64,000 nt of DNA from Hyphomicrobiales bacterium (GCA_017305665.1 JAFKKH010000014.1:1-64000), one strand, 5' to 3'. Positions 9,668 to 19,457 are shown, numbered from the stretch's first letter. Made by a program: numbers and translations. The notes: generated by a model from the letters alone, not told the origin.

Positions 9668-10102
9668 ATGACAGCGCGTTTGACGGTCATCACGCTCGGC
9701 GTTAGCGACATGAAAAAGAGCATCGCGTTTTATGATGCGCTGGGCTTCAAGCGGAAGATGCATGCGACCGGAGAAGCCGTTGCCTTTTTCGAAACCGGCG
9801 GACCGGTGCTCGCGCTGTTTCCCTGGCGCGACCTCGCTGCGGATGCAGGCCTGCCGGAGCATCCACGGCCGCAAGCATTTCGCGGCAGTACGCTGGCATG
9901 GAACTGCGGCAGCCGGGATGAGGTGGACGCGGCGCTGACGTTTGCGGTCCGGTGTGGTGCGTCGCTGCTGAAGCCGGCGCATCAGACGGATTACGGCGGT
10001 TATTCCGGATATTTCGCCGATCCCGACGGTCATCTCTGGGAAGCGGTGGTCGCGCCGGGAATAGAAGTGGGCGATGACGGGCGGGTGCATCTTCCCGATT
10101 AA
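9668..10102 (+). CDS. VOC (glyoxalase/bleomycin-resistance fold) family protein
   Basis: A 144-residue protein of the vicinal oxygen chelate superfamily, with paired beta-alpha-beta-beta-beta modules. The first begins LTVITLGVSDMKKSIAFYDALG and the second ends in YFADPDGHLWEAV, whose Glu and the early beta-strand residues usually bind a divalent metal. Function ranges from glyoxalases to dioxygenases and resistance proteins, and it cannot be resolved here. ATG 9668 is chosen over an in-frame TTG at 9632 because the fold starts directly after it. It follows the radical SAM gene by 53 bp and may share its transcript. Confidence 0.8.
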   Translation: MTARLTVITLGVSDMKKSIAFYDALGFKRKMHATGEAVAFFETGGPVLALFPWRDLAADAGLPEHPRPQAFRGSTLAWNCGSRDEVDAALTFAVRCGASLLKPAHQTDYGGYSGYFADPDGHLWEAVVAPGIEVGDDGRVHLPD

Positions 10103-10192
10103 CGAGGACACGAGGGCCGTCCTCGAGTGAATAGCGAGAATTGACCGGAATTCCCGGTTGCGTCGACGGGTGGCGATCCGCACCATCACGGC

Positions 10193-10927
10193 ATGATTCG
10201 AGCCAAATCCAAAACCGGTGCGGCGAAGCCGGCCAAGGGCGCCATCGCCGTGACGCTGCCGAGTTTCAAGCGTGAACGCGCACTCATGAAGCAGGGCGTC
10301 TGGCCGGTCGCGGGCTGTGACGAGGTCGGGCGTGGACCGCTGGCCGGACCGGTGGTGGCGGCCGCGGTCGTTCTGAACCCCAAGCGGATCCCGAAGGGCA
10401 TCGACGATTCGAAACACCTCACGGCGGCGAAACGCGAGGAACTGTTCGAGGAGATCACGGCGACCGCGTCTTTCGCGGTGACTTACGCTTCGCCGGCCCG
10501 GATCGATCGAGACAATATCCTGCGCGCCTCGCTGTGGGCATTGGCGCGCGCCGTGCACGCGCTGCCGGAAATGCCAAGGCATGTTTTCGTCGATGGCCGC
10601 GACCGCATCGCGACCGAGTGCGATTGCGAGGCGATCATCGGCGGTGACGGTCTGGTGGTGTCGATCGCGGCGGCGTCGATCGTCGCCAAGGTCACGCGCG
10701 ACCGGCTGATGTGCAAGCTGGCGCAGGATTGCCCCGGCTACGGCTTCGAAAACCACATGGGTTATGCGGTCCCCGAGCATCTGGCGGCGCTCAAGCGGCT
10801 CGGGCCGACCCCTCATCATCGTAGCTTCTTTGCGCCGGTGGTTGCCGCGCGGCAGCGGCAACTCGGCCTGAGCGACGACGGCGTCGTGCCGACGGAAACG
10901 ACAGTCGCGATCGAAGCAACCGTCTGA
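10193..10927 (+). CDS. rnhB: Ribonuclease HII
   Basis: A 244-residue RNase HII, which removes ribonucleotides and RNA primers from RNA-DNA hybrids in the cytosol. The catalytic block [18 protein letters not shown] (residues 40-57) gives acidic residues D43 and E44. HVFVDGRDR (130-138) supplies D134, and [15 protein letters not shown] (157-171) is the conserved basic helix. It carries a 35-residue basic N-terminal extension compared with the roughly 200-residue core. The stop codon lies in the loop of a 12-bp hairpin (10912-10940). Confidence 0.93.
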   Translation: MIRAKSKTGAAKPAKGAIAVTLPSFKRERALMKQGVWPVAGCDEVGRGPLAGPVVAAAVVLNPKRIPKGIDDSKHLTAAKREELFEEITATASFAVTYASPARIDRDNILRASLWALARAVHALPEMPRHVFVDGRDRIATECDCEAIIGGDGLVVSIAAASIVAKVTRDRLMCKLAQDCPGYGFENHMGYAVPEHLAALKRLGPTPHHRSFFAPVVAARQRQLGLSDDGVVPTETTVAIEATV

Positions 10928-10940
10928 CACGGTTGCTTCG
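10912..10940 (+). terminator. Hairpin spanning the rnhB stop codon
   Basis: Arms CGAAGCAACCGT (10912-10923) and ACGGTTGCTTCG (10929-10940) are perfect 12-bp complements. The 5-nt loop CTGAC contains the TGA stop. There is no U-run after it, so it may be a transcript-stabilising or Rho-linked end rather than a classical terminator. Confidence 0.5.
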
Positions 10941-11076
10941 GTGCCACGCGCCGCCTATCACTCCTCATCAATCCCGTCCGTGCTTCTGCCGCCCGCACTC
11001 GTGTGGTGGTTCAGAAGTTCGCTACGAAGGTGCTACAGAGTGAGGCGAACCTCGGATTCGGGACACTAGGCCCTTC

Positions 11077-12585
11077 ATGCGTTTCACCTCGCTGGTTGTC
11101 GAACTGATCCGCGCCCGGCCACGGCTGGTGTTCTGGATCGTGGTGCTGTTTCAGGCCGCGCTGTGGCTGCTGGTGCCGCTCGTGTTCTACCGAAGCCCGC
11201 CCGGCGATCTCGCAACCGCGCTGGCGTTCGGCCGGGAATACCGGGTCGGCACCGACCTCGGACCGCCGCTGGCGTTCTGGCTGGCCGACATCGCCTATCG
11301 TCTCGCCGGCAATCATGTGTTCGGCGTCTATGTGCTGTCGCAGGTCTGCTTCATTGCCGCCTTTCGGGCATTGTACGAACTGGGCCGCGCCATTGTCGGC
11401 GGCCAGCAGGCGGTGCTGGCCGTCCTGCTGACCATGACGGTCACCGCCTTCGGCCTTCCCGGTCTGACGTTTGGTCCGCTGGTGCTCGCCTGTCCGTTGT
11501 GGGCGCTTCTGCTGCTGCATGCATGGCGGATCATCGGACAGGGCCGCCGCAACGCCTGGTTCGCGCTGTCCATTGAGGCCGGCCTGCTGCTTCTCACCAC
11601 GCCGGCTGCGATCGGGCTGTTGTTGCTGTTGGTCGCGTTCGCGCTGGCGACTGCGCGCGGCCGCCGCACGCTGACCTCGCTCGATCCGCTGTTCGCGCTG
11701 CTGGTGATCGTGGTGTTGGCGCTGCCCTACCTGATCTGGCTGGTGCGGGCGGATGTGTTCGCCATGCCGCAATGGCCAGCGCTCGCCGACCTCAGTCCGC
11801 GATTGCTGCGCTGGGGCGAGTTGCTCGGCTATCTTCTGGTGTCGATGGCCGGCATCGCGCTGCTCGTCGTCCTCAATTCAGGCGTCGTCTATCGCAAGCC
11901 GGAGGATGCGCCTGCGATCTTCCGGCCGCCGGTCCATCCGCTAGCGCGGAAATTCATCTACGTCTTTGCCGTCGCACCGGCGCTGGCCGGAAGCCTTGTC
12001 GCGGCGCTGTTCGGGATCGGTCATGTCGTGGGCGGCGCGCCCATCGCGTTGTTGATGTCGGGGCTCGCGGTCGTCACGCTGTCCGGCGATCTGATCCATC
12101 TGCGCCGCCAGCAGGTGTTGCGCACGGCGTGGCTGGCTGCGGTGGTGGCGCCTGCGCTTGCGGTGATCGCGACCATTGTGATCCAGCCGTGGTTTGCGAG
12201 CACTGAAGTGCCGACGTCGATTCCGGCGTCGGCGATGGGGCATTTCTTTGGCGAAAATTTCCAGCGCCGGACCAATCGCCCGCTACAGGCCGTCGCCGGC
12301 GATCCGCAACTCGCAGCCCTTGTTGCGCTCGGGGCGTCCCGGCCGCATCTGCTGCTCGATGCGACACCCGGACGGACGCCATGGATATCTCAGGAAAAAT
12401 TCAACGCGCTCGGCGGCGTTGTGATCTGGCACGCATCGGACACGGCGGGCACGCCGCCGGCCGACATCGCCAAGCGATTTCCGGGAATCGTTCCGGAAAT
12501 TCCGCGCACGTTCGATCGGCTGGTCACGGGCCGCCAGCCGTCGCTGCGGATCGGCTGGGGTATCGTCCGGCCGAAAGCGCCGTGA
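11077..12585 (+). CDS. GT39-like polytopic glycosyltransferase
   Basis: A 502-residue polytopic protein with about nine to ten hydrophobic helices (for example 18-37, 112-140, 158-180, 196-215, 244-262) and a soluble tail from about 380. The layout, including an early GTDLGPPLAFWLADIAYRLAG loop, fits the dolichyl-phosphate-mannose / ArnT (GT39) family. Those enzymes move a sugar from a polyprenyl phosphate to lipid A, protein or other acceptors on the periplasmic face. The acceptor here is unknown. A GT2 enzyme of the kind that loads polyprenyl phosphate occurs at 49375-50421. It is monocistronic by spacing. Confidence 0.7.
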   Translation: MRFTSLVVELIRARPRLVFWIVVLFQAALWLLVPLVFYRSPPGDLATALAFGREYRVGTDLGPPLAFWLADIAYRLAGNHVFGVYVLSQVCFIAAFRALYELGRAIVGGQQAVLAVLLTMTVTAFGLPGLTFGPLVLACPLWALLLLHAWRIIGQGRRNAWFALSIEAGLLLLTTPAAIGLLLLLVAFALATARGRRTLTSLDPLFALLVIVVLALPYLIWLVRADVFAMPQWPALADLSPRLLRWGELLGYLLVSMAGIALLVVLNSGVVYRKPEDAPAIFRPPVHPLARKFIYVFAVAPALAGSLVAALFGIGHVVGGAPIALLMSGLAVVTLSGDLIHLRRQQVLRTAWLAAVVAPALAVIATIVIQPWFASTEVPTSIPASAMGHFFGENFQRRTNRPLQAVAGDPQLAALVALGASRPHLLLDATPGRTPWISQEKFNALGGVVIWHASDTAGTPPADIAKRFPGIVPEIPRTFDRLVTGRQPSLRIGWGIVRPKAP

Positions 12586-12587
12586 CG

Positions 12588-13430
12588 TCACGCCTGTCGG
12601 GGGGCAGCCGCTGACTGTTCCAACGCCTTGGCGATGGCACGCAAGTCGAGCCACGACATCCGCTTGTAGGCTGGCGAGCGCAGCAGATAGGCCGGATGGA
12701 ACGTCGCCATTGCACGGACGGTGCGCGTGCCCGTGTCGTAGTCGAACCACTTGCCGCGGGTCTTCATGATGCCTTCGCGCACTCTCAAAAGCGTTTGGGT
12801 CGAGGGGTTGCCGAGCGTCACAATGACGTCCGGATTCACAAGCTCGATCTGGCGTTTGATGAACGGCAGGCAGATCTGGGTTTCCTGCGGCGTCGGCGTG
12901 CGGTTGCCGGGTGGCCGCCAGGGAATGACGTTGGCGATGTAGACGTCGCTGCGCTTGAGGCCGATCGCCGCGATCATCCGGTTGAGAAGCTGGCCGGACC
13001 GGCCGACGAACGGCAGGCCTTCGATATCCTCGTCGCGGCCGGGCGCCTCGCCGACGAACATCAGGCGCGCCTGTGGATTGCCGTCGGCGAACACCAGCCG
13101 CGATGCGGTGAATTTCAATGCGCAGCCGTCAAAACTGTCGAGCAGCGTCCGCAGCGCCTCCAATGTGGGCGCGGTGCGGGCAGCCTCGCGCGCGGACTCG
13201 ATGGCGATATCCGGCGGCGGTGCGATGTCGGCGCGCGGCGCGGTTGCCACCGTTGGTTTCAGCGGTTGTCGCGCGGCAGCAGGGGGGGAGCCCTCCGGCG
13301 CAAGCGTGACGACGGGCTGATCCGGTGCGGACAACCGATCGATCGGTTCATCCCCCAGCGCACAGTCCACCCCGGCCTCGAGATAAAAGGCCAGGAGGTC
13401 TCGAACGGTCGGTGCGGGCTCGGCGGTCAT
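12588..13430 (-). CDS. Uracil-DNA glycosylase, family 4/5 type
   Basis: A 280-residue enzyme. An N-terminal linker rich in Pro and Ala (about 35-85) precedes the UDG domain. Motif 1, GEAPGRDEDIEGLPFVGRSG (127-146), is diagnostic for the iron-sulfur uracil-DNA glycosylases; FHPAYLLRSPAYKRM near the C-terminus is the second motif. It excises uracil from deaminated DNA to begin base-excision repair. The frame continues to a TTG at 13520, but ATG 13430 matches the conserved start. It is divergent from the ETF-QO gene and converges on the GT39-like gene at a 2-bp gap. Confidence 0.88.
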   Translation of the reverse strand: MTAEPAPTVRDLLAFYLEAGVDCALGDEPIDRLSAPDQPVVTLAPEGSPPAAARQPLKPTVATAPRADIAPPPDIAIESAREAARTAPTLEALRTLLDSFDGCALKFTASRLVFADGNPQARLMFVGEAPGRDEDIEGLPFVGRSGQLLNRMIAAIGLKRSDVYIANVIPWRPPGNRTPTPQETQICLPFIKRQIELVNPDVIVTLGNPSTQTLLRVREGIMKTRGKWFDYDTGTRTVRAMATFHPAYLLRSPAYKRMSWLDLRAIAKALEQSAAAPRQA

Positions 13431-13579
13431 GCTGGCATACAAGGCTTTTGCCGAAATTAAACTGGATAGGGCTCTGCGCGAAACGCTTGGGTGGACATTT
13501 CCCTGGTTGTTCTCCGGCAAAAAATCGGAAACAACAACCCTTAGAAGTATTACAAGTGACCTGTTGCCAGGACCAGATC

Positions 13580-15211
13580 ATGAGCACCGAAGAACTACCG
13601 CCCCGCGAATCCATGGAATTCGACGTCGTCATCGTCGGCGCGGGGCCGTCCGGGCTGTCTGCGGCGATCCGACTGAAACAGATCAATCCCGATCTCAAGG
13701 TCGGCGCCCACATTCTGTCCGGCGCCGTGATCGATCCGGCCGGGCTCGACAAGCTGGTTCCGGACTGGCGGGACGATCCGGATTGCCCGCTGAAGACGCA
13801 GGTGAAGGATGACCAGTTCATCCTGACCACCAAGACCGGCGGTTTCCGGATGCCTAATTTCATCAATCCGCCGCTGATGAACAACCATCATTGCTACATC
13901 ACCTCGCTCGGCATGGTGTGCCGCTGGCTCGCGGCCAAGGCCGAAGCGCTCGGCGTTGAAATTTATCCGGGCTTCGCGGCGGCGGAGACACTCTATGACG
14001 AGAACGGCGCGGTGCGCGGTATCGCCACCGGCGACATGGGCGTCGGACGCGACGGCAAGCCAAAGGATTCGTTCACGCGGGGCATGGAGCTGCTCGGCAA
14101 GTATACGCTGTTCGCGGAAGGCGCGCGCGGCAGCCTGACCAAGCAGATCATCGCCAAGTTCGCGCTCGACAAGGATTGCGAGCCCGGAAAATTCGGTATC
14201 GGTCTCAAGGAAATCTGGCAGATCGATCCGGCCAAGCACAAGAAGGGTCTGGTGCAGCATACAATGGGCTGGCCGCTCGACGACAAAACAGGCGGCGGTT
14301 CGTTCCTGTACCATTACGACGACAATCTCGTGGCCGTCGGCTTCGTGGTGCATCTGAACTATCAGAATCCGTATCTTTATCCGTTCGAGGAATTCCAGCG
14401 GTTGAAGACTCATCCGATGATCCGCGATACCTTCGCAGGCGCCAAGCGCCTGGCCTATGGCTCGCGCGCAATCACCGAGGGCGGCTATCAGTCGGTGCCG
14501 CGCCTGACCTTCCCGGGTGGTGCGCTGATCGGTTGCGCCGCGGGCTTCGTCAACGTGCCCCGCATCAAGGGCGTGCACAACGCCATGGGCACCGGCATGC
14601 TGGCCGCGGAGCATGTCGCCGCTGCGATCGGCGCCGGCCGCGCCAACGACGAGATCGCCGAATACGAGAATGCCTGGCGCGACTCGGCGGTCGGCAAGGA
14701 CCTGTACAAGGTGCGCAACGTCAAGCCGCTGTTGTCGAAGTTCGGCAACGTGATGGGGATGTTGATCGGTGGTTTCGATATGTGGTGCAACACATTCGGT
14801 TTCTCGCTGTTGGGTACGCTCAGCCACGCCAAGGCCGATCGCAAGACGCTGAAGCCGGCCAAAGAATATCAGCCGATCGCCTATCCGAAGCCGGACGGCA
14901 AACTGACGTTCGACCGGCTGTCGTCGGTGTTTTTGTCGAATACCAATCACGAGGAAGACCAGCCGGTTCATCTCAAGGTTGCGGACATGGCGCTGCAAAA
15001 GACCTCGGAACACGACGTCTATGCCGGCCCCTCCAACCGCTATTGCCCGGCGGGCGTCTACGAATGGGTCGAAGAGTCCTCCGGCCCCCGCTTCCAGATC
15101 AACGCCCAGAACTGCGTCCACTGTAAAACCTGCGACGTGAAGGATCCCAACGGCAATATCACCTGGGTTCCTCCCGAGGGCGGCGGCGGTCCCAACTACG
15201 AGGCGATGTGA
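13580..15211 (+). CDS. Electron-transfer flavoprotein:ubiquinone oxidoreductase
   Basis: A 543-residue ETF-QO, close to the usual 550. It takes electrons from ETF (fatty acid and amino acid dehydrogenases) and reduces membrane ubiquinone. GAGPSG (20-25) binds FAD. Cysteines 489, 512, 515 and 518 (the last three in CVHCKTC) hold the C-terminal 4Fe-4S cluster, and the segment from about 440 to 543 is the ferredoxin-like domain. ATG 13580 follows CAGGA; an upstream frame extension to 13325 overlaps the divergent glycosylase and is rejected. etfA and etfB are not in the window. Confidence 0.95.
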   Translation: MSTEELPPRESMEFDVVIVGAGPSGLSAAIRLKQINPDLKVGAHILSGAVIDPAGLDKLVPDWRDDPDCPLKTQVKDDQFILTTKTGGFRMPNFINPPLMNNHHCYITSLGMVCRWLAAKAEALGVEIYPGFAAAETLYDENGAVRGIATGDMGVGRDGKPKDSFTRGMELLGKYTLFAEGARGSLTKQIIAKFALDKDCEPGKFGIGLKEIWQIDPAKHKKGLVQHTMGWPLDDKTGGGSFLYHYDDNLVAVGFVVHLNYQNPYLYPFEEFQRLKTHPMIRDTFAGAKRLAYGSRAITEGGYQSVPRLTFPGGALIGCAAGFVNVPRIKGVHNAMGTGMLAAEHVAAAIGAGRANDEIAEYENAWRDSAVGKDLYKVRNVKPLLSKFGNVMGMLIGGFDMWCNTFGFSLLGTLSHAKADRKTLKPAKEYQPIAYPKPDGKLTFDRLSSVFLSNTNHEEDQPVHLKVADMALQKTSEHDVYAGPSNRYCPAGVYEWVEESSGPRFQINAQNCVHCKTCDVKDPNGNITWVPPEGGGGPNYEAM

Positions 15212-15231
15212 CCACAATCCCGTGAACGTCA

Positions 15232-15257
15232 GGCCGCCGCCGCTCTCGGCGGCGGCC
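15232..15257 (+). terminator. GC-only hairpin after the ETF-QO gene
   Basis: GGCCGCCGCCG and CGGCGGCGGCC (11 bp, perfect) enclose the tetraloop CTCT, 20 nt after the stop codon. No U-run follows, so termination is likely Rho-assisted or the hairpin protects the 3' end. Confidence 0.55.
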
Positions 15258-15481
15258 ACGATGCCGCCACAGTAGGCGTGCTTTCAGGCGATGTGACACG
15301 AAAAGCCGCTGATTGTTCGCTGCGCTGGCCAACCGGAGCACCGGTTTGATCGTTACCGCCTGTCCTTGCGGCCCAACGCCAAACGCGGCATTGTCCTGCT
15401 TGCTTGATGCTGCCGGTCGGGTTGCGCATCCGAGACTGTTCGAAGTTCGTGCCGTGAAACCCTGGAGCTAGGCGAATTCCG

Positions 15482-17266
15482 ATGTTGTTCATTCGTTTCA
15501 ATCGCTTGGCGATTGCCGTTGCCGCTGCGACCTCGCTCGCCCTGTCGGGATCGTTGGCTGCGCAAACGCCCGAGCATCCGGGCGATACCGCCCCGTTCCC
15601 GAGCGCCCACGATCTACGGACCATGACCAAGTCCGGCAGCTATCTCGCCGCACGTCACGCGAGCGTCGAGCGCGATGCCAAGTCGGCCGCGGCCTTCTAC
15701 CGATCGGCACTGCGCACCGACCCGAAGAACGGCGAGTTGCTGGATCGCGCCTTCATCTCGTCGCTGGCGGAAGGCGACATCGAAGCTGCCGTGAAGCTCG
15801 CCGACCGCATCCTGACGGTCGACAAGACCAACCGCGTCGCGCGGCTGGTGGTCGGCGTGCATTATCTGAAACTGAAGAAGTACGGTGCCGCCCAGAAGAA
15901 CATCAATCAGTCCGTGCGCGGGCCGATCACCGATCTGGTCGCGACGCTGCTGTCGGGCTGGGCGGCCTACGGTGCGGGCGATGCTAAAAAGGCTGTTGCG
16001 AACATCGACAAGCTGACAGGCCCGGAATGGTACCCGATCTTCAAGGACCTGCATTCGGGCATGTTGCTCGACCTCGCCGGCAAGGAAAAGGACGCCGGGG
16101 TCCGTCTTGAGCGCGCTTACAAGCTCGACGATTCCGCGCTTCGCGTGGCCGATGCCTACGCGCGCTGGCTGTCGCGCAACAAGGACGACGCAGCGGCGCT
16201 GGCCGTCTACGAGGCCTTCAACAAGAAGCTGGCGCGGCATCCGCTGATCGAGCAGGGCATCAAGGAGACCAAGGCGGGCAAGAAGCTGCCGCAGCTCGTC
16301 GATTCGCCCCAGACCGGCGCCGCCGAGGCGCTGTACGGCATCGGCGCGTCGCTGACCCGGCGCGGCGGCGAGGACCTCGCGCTGGTCTACCTGCAACTCG
16401 CGCTTTACCTCGCGCCCAATCATCCGATGGCGCTGCTCGCGCTCGCCGATCTCTATGAATCGGTGAAGAAGCCGCAGATGGCGATTGGCGTCTACGAGCG
16501 CATGCCGGCGAATTCACCGTTGAAGCGCAACGCGCAGGTTCAGCTCGCGACCGATCTCGATTCCGCCGATCGCAGCGAGGAGGCGATCAAGATTCTTAAG
16601 GAGGTCATCGCGCAGGATCCGAAAGATCTGGAGGCGATCATGGCGCTCGGCAACGTCGAGCGTGGCCATAAGAAGTTCGCCGATTGCACGGAGACCTATA
16701 CTAAGGGCATCGACGTGATCGCGGCCAATTCGGAGGACAAGCCGAACTGGGTCTACTTCTATTTCCGCGGCATCTGCGAGGAACGCTCAAAGAATTGGGA
16801 CAAGGCCGAACTCGACATGAAGAAGGCGCTCGAGTTGCAGCCCGACCAGCCGCATGTCCTGAACTATCTCGGCTATTCCTGGATCGATCGCGGTACCAAC
16901 CTCGACGAAGCCATGAAGATGATCAAGCGCGCCGTCGATCAGCGGCCGGACGATGGCTACATCGTCGACAGTCTCGGCTGGGCCTATTATCGCATCGGCA
17001 ATTACGACGAAGCGGTCAAGACGCTGGAGCGTGCCATCAGCCTGAAGCCCGAGGATCCGACCGTGAACGATCATCTCGGCGATGCTTACTGGCGCGTCGG
17101 CCGGACGCTGGAGGCGAAATTCCAGTGGTCTCACGCGCGCGACCTGAAGCCGGAGCCGGAAGAACTGCCGAAGATCGAAGCCAAGCTCGCGCATGGTCTG
17201 CCGAACGACAATACGCCGTCATCGGCGTCGGCGGACAAGAAGAAGGAAGACGGCAAGGGCGGCTGA
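15482..17266 (+). CDS. Exported TPR-repeat protein
   Basis: A 594-residue protein with a Sec-type signal peptide (about 1-27, hydrophobic core LAIAVAAATSLALSGSLAA). It is followed by tandem tetratricopeptide repeats to about residue 570; clear ones include LVYLQLALYLAPNHPMALLA, EAIKILKEVIAQDPKDLEAI and EAVKTLERAISLKPEDPTV. It ends with a Ser/Lys/Gly-rich tail. TPR proteins of this kind scaffold periplasmic or outer-membrane assemblies, but no specific partner can be named. It sits 84 bp upstream of ispE, which may be cotranscribed. Confidence 0.85.
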   Translation: MLFIRFNRLAIAVAAATSLALSGSLAAQTPEHPGDTAPFPSAHDLRTMTKSGSYLAARHASVERDAKSAAAFYRSALRTDPKNGELLDRAFISSLAEGDIEAAVKLADRILTVDKTNRVARLVVGVHYLKLKKYGAAQKNINQSVRGPITDLVATLLSGWAAYGAGDAKKAVANIDKLTGPEWYPIFKDLHSGMLLDLAGKEKDAGVRLERAYKLDDSALRVADAYARWLSRNKDDAAALAVYEAFNKKLARHPLIEQGIKETKAGKKLPQLVDSPQTGAAEALYGIGASLTRRGGEDLALVYLQLALYLAPNHPMALLALADLYESVKKPQMAIGVYERMPANSPLKRNAQVQLATDLDSADRSEEAIKILKEVIAQDPKDLEAIMALGNVERGHKKFADCTETYTKGIDVIAANSEDKPNWVYFYFRGICEERSKNWDKAELDMKKALELQPDQPHVLNYLGYSWIDRGTNLDEAMKMIKRAVDQRPDDGYIVDSLGWAYYRIGNYDEAVKTLERAISLKPEDPTVNDHLGDAYWRVGRTLEAKFQWSHARDLKPEPEELPKIEAKLAHGLPNDNTPSSASADKKKEDGKGG

Positions 17267-17350
17267 TCGCCGGCGCCTTGCCAACGCCTGCTCCGCGCGC
17301 AATCGCAAAAATCGTTTGATTCGCGCGCGGTTTTGGCTTTTGTCATCCGC

Positions 17351-18268
17351 ATGATGACCCCTGACACCGCGAACGCGGCTTCCGCAGCCCCGGTTTTGAA
17401 CGAGACGGCGCGCGCCAAGGTCAACCTGACCCTGCGCGTGCTCGGCCGCCGCACCGACGGCTTCCACGACCTCGAAAGCGTGGTGGCCTTTGCGGATTGC
17501 TCCGATCGCCTGACCTTGACACGTGGTGCAGATCTCGCGCTCGCTACCAGCGGTCCGCGCGCGCAGGAGTGCGGCGAGACCGCCGACAACCTGGTGCTCA
17601 AGGCGGCGCGCCTGCTCGGCGAGCGTGTCGCGAACCTGACGGCGGGTGCTTTTCTGCTCGACAAGCATTTGCCTGTCGCCGCCGGCATCGGCGGCGGGTC
17701 GGCGGATGCCGCCGCAGCACTGCGGCTTCTGGCCACGGCCAACGGCATCGGGATCGATGATCCGCGGCTGATCGAAGCGGCGCGACTGACCGGCGCCGAT
17801 GTGCCGGTTTGCGTCCGCTCCGAGGCCTGCGTGATGACGGGGGTTGGCGAATCCCTGCAGCCCTTGAGCCTGCCGGTCATGCCGGCGGTCTTGGTCAACC
17901 CGCGCGTTCCGGTTGCGACGAAAGACGTCTTCGCCGCGCTCGGCCTGCGCAGCGGTGAGCTGCACGTCGGCGTGTCCGATATGATCGAAGCGATCGTGTG
18001 GCCGGACGCCGGTGCGCCGGCCGGCGACTGGCTGCGTATGCTCGCGGACGGCACCAACGATCTCGAGGCGCCCGCGATCCGCATTCAACCCGTGATCGGT
18101 GAAGTGCTCGCCGCGTTGCGCGCGACCGGCGCAAAGCTGTCGCGGATGTCGGGCTCGGGCGCGACGTGCTTTGCGATCTTCGGCAGCGATGCCGCGGCTC
18201 GCGAAGCCGCGCAGGCGATCGAACGTGATCACCCGCAGTGGTGGGTGCATGCGGGGACGCTAAGCTAA
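17351..18268 (+). CDS. ispE: 4-diphosphocytidyl-2-C-methyl-D-erythritol kinase
   Basis: A 305-residue GHMP kinase that phosphorylates CDP-methylerythritol in the MEP isoprenoid pathway. The ATP loop PVAAGIGGGSADAAAAL and an N-terminal AKVNLTLRVLGRRTDGFHDL segment are typical of IspE, and the C-terminal MSGSGATCFAIF motif is present. Two adjacent ATGs (17351 and 17354) are possible starts; an in-frame TTG lies at 17333 and no option has a good ribosome site. It converges on the polyprenyl diphosphate synthase gene, so precursor supply and chain elongation are encoded back to back. Confidence 0.95.
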   Translation: MMTPDTANAASAAPVLNETARAKVNLTLRVLGRRTDGFHDLESVVAFADCSDRLTLTRGADLALATSGPRAQECGETADNLVLKAARLLGERVANLTAGAFLLDKHLPVAAGIGGGSADAAAALRLLATANGIGIDDPRLIEAARLTGADVPVCVRSEACVMTGVGESLQPLSLPVMPAVLVNPRVPVATKDVFAALGLRSGELHVGVSDMIEAIVWPDAGAPAGDWLRMLADGTNDLEAPAIRIQPVIGEVLAALRATGAKLSRMSGSGATCFAIFGSDAAAREAAQAIERDHPQWWVHAGTLS

Positions 18269-18291
18269 GCGGCCTTTAAAGTCTTCCACGT

Positions 18292-18315
18292 CATTCCCGG
18301 GTTCGCCCCGGAATG
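18292..18315. repeat. Short CATTCC/GGAATG palindrome
   Basis: CATTCCCGGG and CCCCGGAATG pair around TTCG, between the convergent ends of ispE and the prenyl synthase gene. It looks like a short relic of the element at 6515-6672 and may serve both genes as a terminator. Confidence 0.5.
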
Positions 18316-18338
18316 GCGAAGATGAAAATCTGCCGGGT

Positions 18339-19349
18339 TTAGTGCGACCGGGCCAGGCAGAACGCCACTACCTGCTCCAGCGCGCTCTTCATCGGCGACG
18401 GCGGAAACAGCGCCAGCGCATCGACCGCCATGGCGCCGTAGTGCTGGGCTCGGTTGAGCGTATCTTCCAGCGCGCGATGCTTGGTCATCAACCCGATGGC
18501 ATGATCAAGGTCGCTGTCCCCGATCTCGCCACGCTCCAGCGCGCGAATCCAGAATTCGCGTTCGGTGTCGTTGCCGCGGCGGAACGCCAGCACCACCGGC
18601 AGCGTGATCTTGCCCTCGCGGAAGTCGTCGCCGACGTTCTTGCCGAGTTTCGCGGACTTGCCGCCATAGTCGAGCACGTCGTCGACGAGCTGGAAGGCGA
18701 TGCCGAGGTTCATGCCGAAGCTTGCGGCCGCGGTTTCCTCGGCCTTCGGGCGGTTGGCAATGACGGGACCGACTTCGCAAGCCGCGGCAAACAGTTCGGC
18801 AGTCTTGCCGCGGATCACCGCGAGGTATTCGTCCTCGGTGGTGGCGGTGTTCTTGGCGGCGGCAAGCTGCATCACCTCGCCTTCGGCGATGGTGGCCGCC
18901 GCCGAGGACAGGATGTCGAGCGCGCGCAGCGAGCCGACCTCGACCATCATCCGGAATGCCTGGCCGAGCAGGAAGTCGCCGACCAGCACGCTGGCCTCGT
19001 TACCCCACACCATGCGCGCCGACAGCTTGCCGCGGCGCAGCTCGCTTTCGTCGACCACGTCGTCATGCAGCAGCGTCGCGGTATGCATGAATTCGACGGA
19101 GGCGGCGAGCTTGACGTGGCCCTCGCCGGCATAGCCGGCGAGATGGGCCATCGCCAGCGTCAGCATCGGACGCAGCCGCTTGCCGCCGGACGAGATCAGG
19201 TGATTGGCGACCTCCGGGATCATCGTGACTTCGGACCCGGTCCGCGACAGAATGGTGGCGTTGACACGTTCCATGTCGGCCGCGACGAGCCCGACGAGCT
19301 GGTCGATGGAGCCGCCCGAGTGGCTTTCGAATGGGACGATGACCGCCAA
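18339..19349 (-). CDS. ispB: Long-chain polyprenyl diphosphate synthase
   Basis: A 336-residue trans-prenyltransferase with both Asp-rich motifs, LLHDDVVDES (first) and LVDDVLDYGG (second), and GGKRLRPML near residue 55. It builds the long isoprenoid tail of ubiquinone from IPP and FPP. Chain length (octa- or decaprenyl) cannot be read from sequence. The start is a TTG at 19349: GGAGA lies 8-9 nt upstream, the product begins AVIVPFESH as in relatives, and no in-frame ATG is nearby. The open frame further upstream to 19697 is antisense to the DUF2007 gene and is not coding. Confidence 0.9.
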   Translation of the reverse strand: MAVIVPFESHSGGSIDQLVGLVAADMERVNATILSRTGSEVTMIPEVANHLISSGGKRLRPMLTLAMAHLAGYAGEGHVKLAASVEFMHTATLLHDDVVDESELRRGKLSARMVWGNEASVLVGDFLLGQAFRMMVEVGSLRALDILSSAAATIAEGEVMQLAAAKNTATTEDEYLAVIRGKTAELFAAACEVGPVIANRPKAEETAAASFGMNLGIAFQLVDDVLDYGGKSAKLGKNVGDDFREGKITLPVVLAFRRGNDTEREFWIRALERGEIGDSDLDHAIGLMTKHRALEDTLNRAQHYGAMAVDALALFPPSPMKSALEQVVAFCLARSH

Positions 19350-19457
19350 GCAAAGATCTCCGGTTTTGCGTGAATTCGCACCCGTTTCCGGCCCCAACAT
19401 AGAAAGTGCCGGTTGGCACGGCAAGGGCAGGTAGCAGTTGACAGGAGCCATGGGGCT

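Noticed and set aside
13595-15259. 554-codon minus-strand open frame opposite ETF-QO
   Set aside because: Same antisense artefact; the forward gene has a complete set of catalytic motifs.
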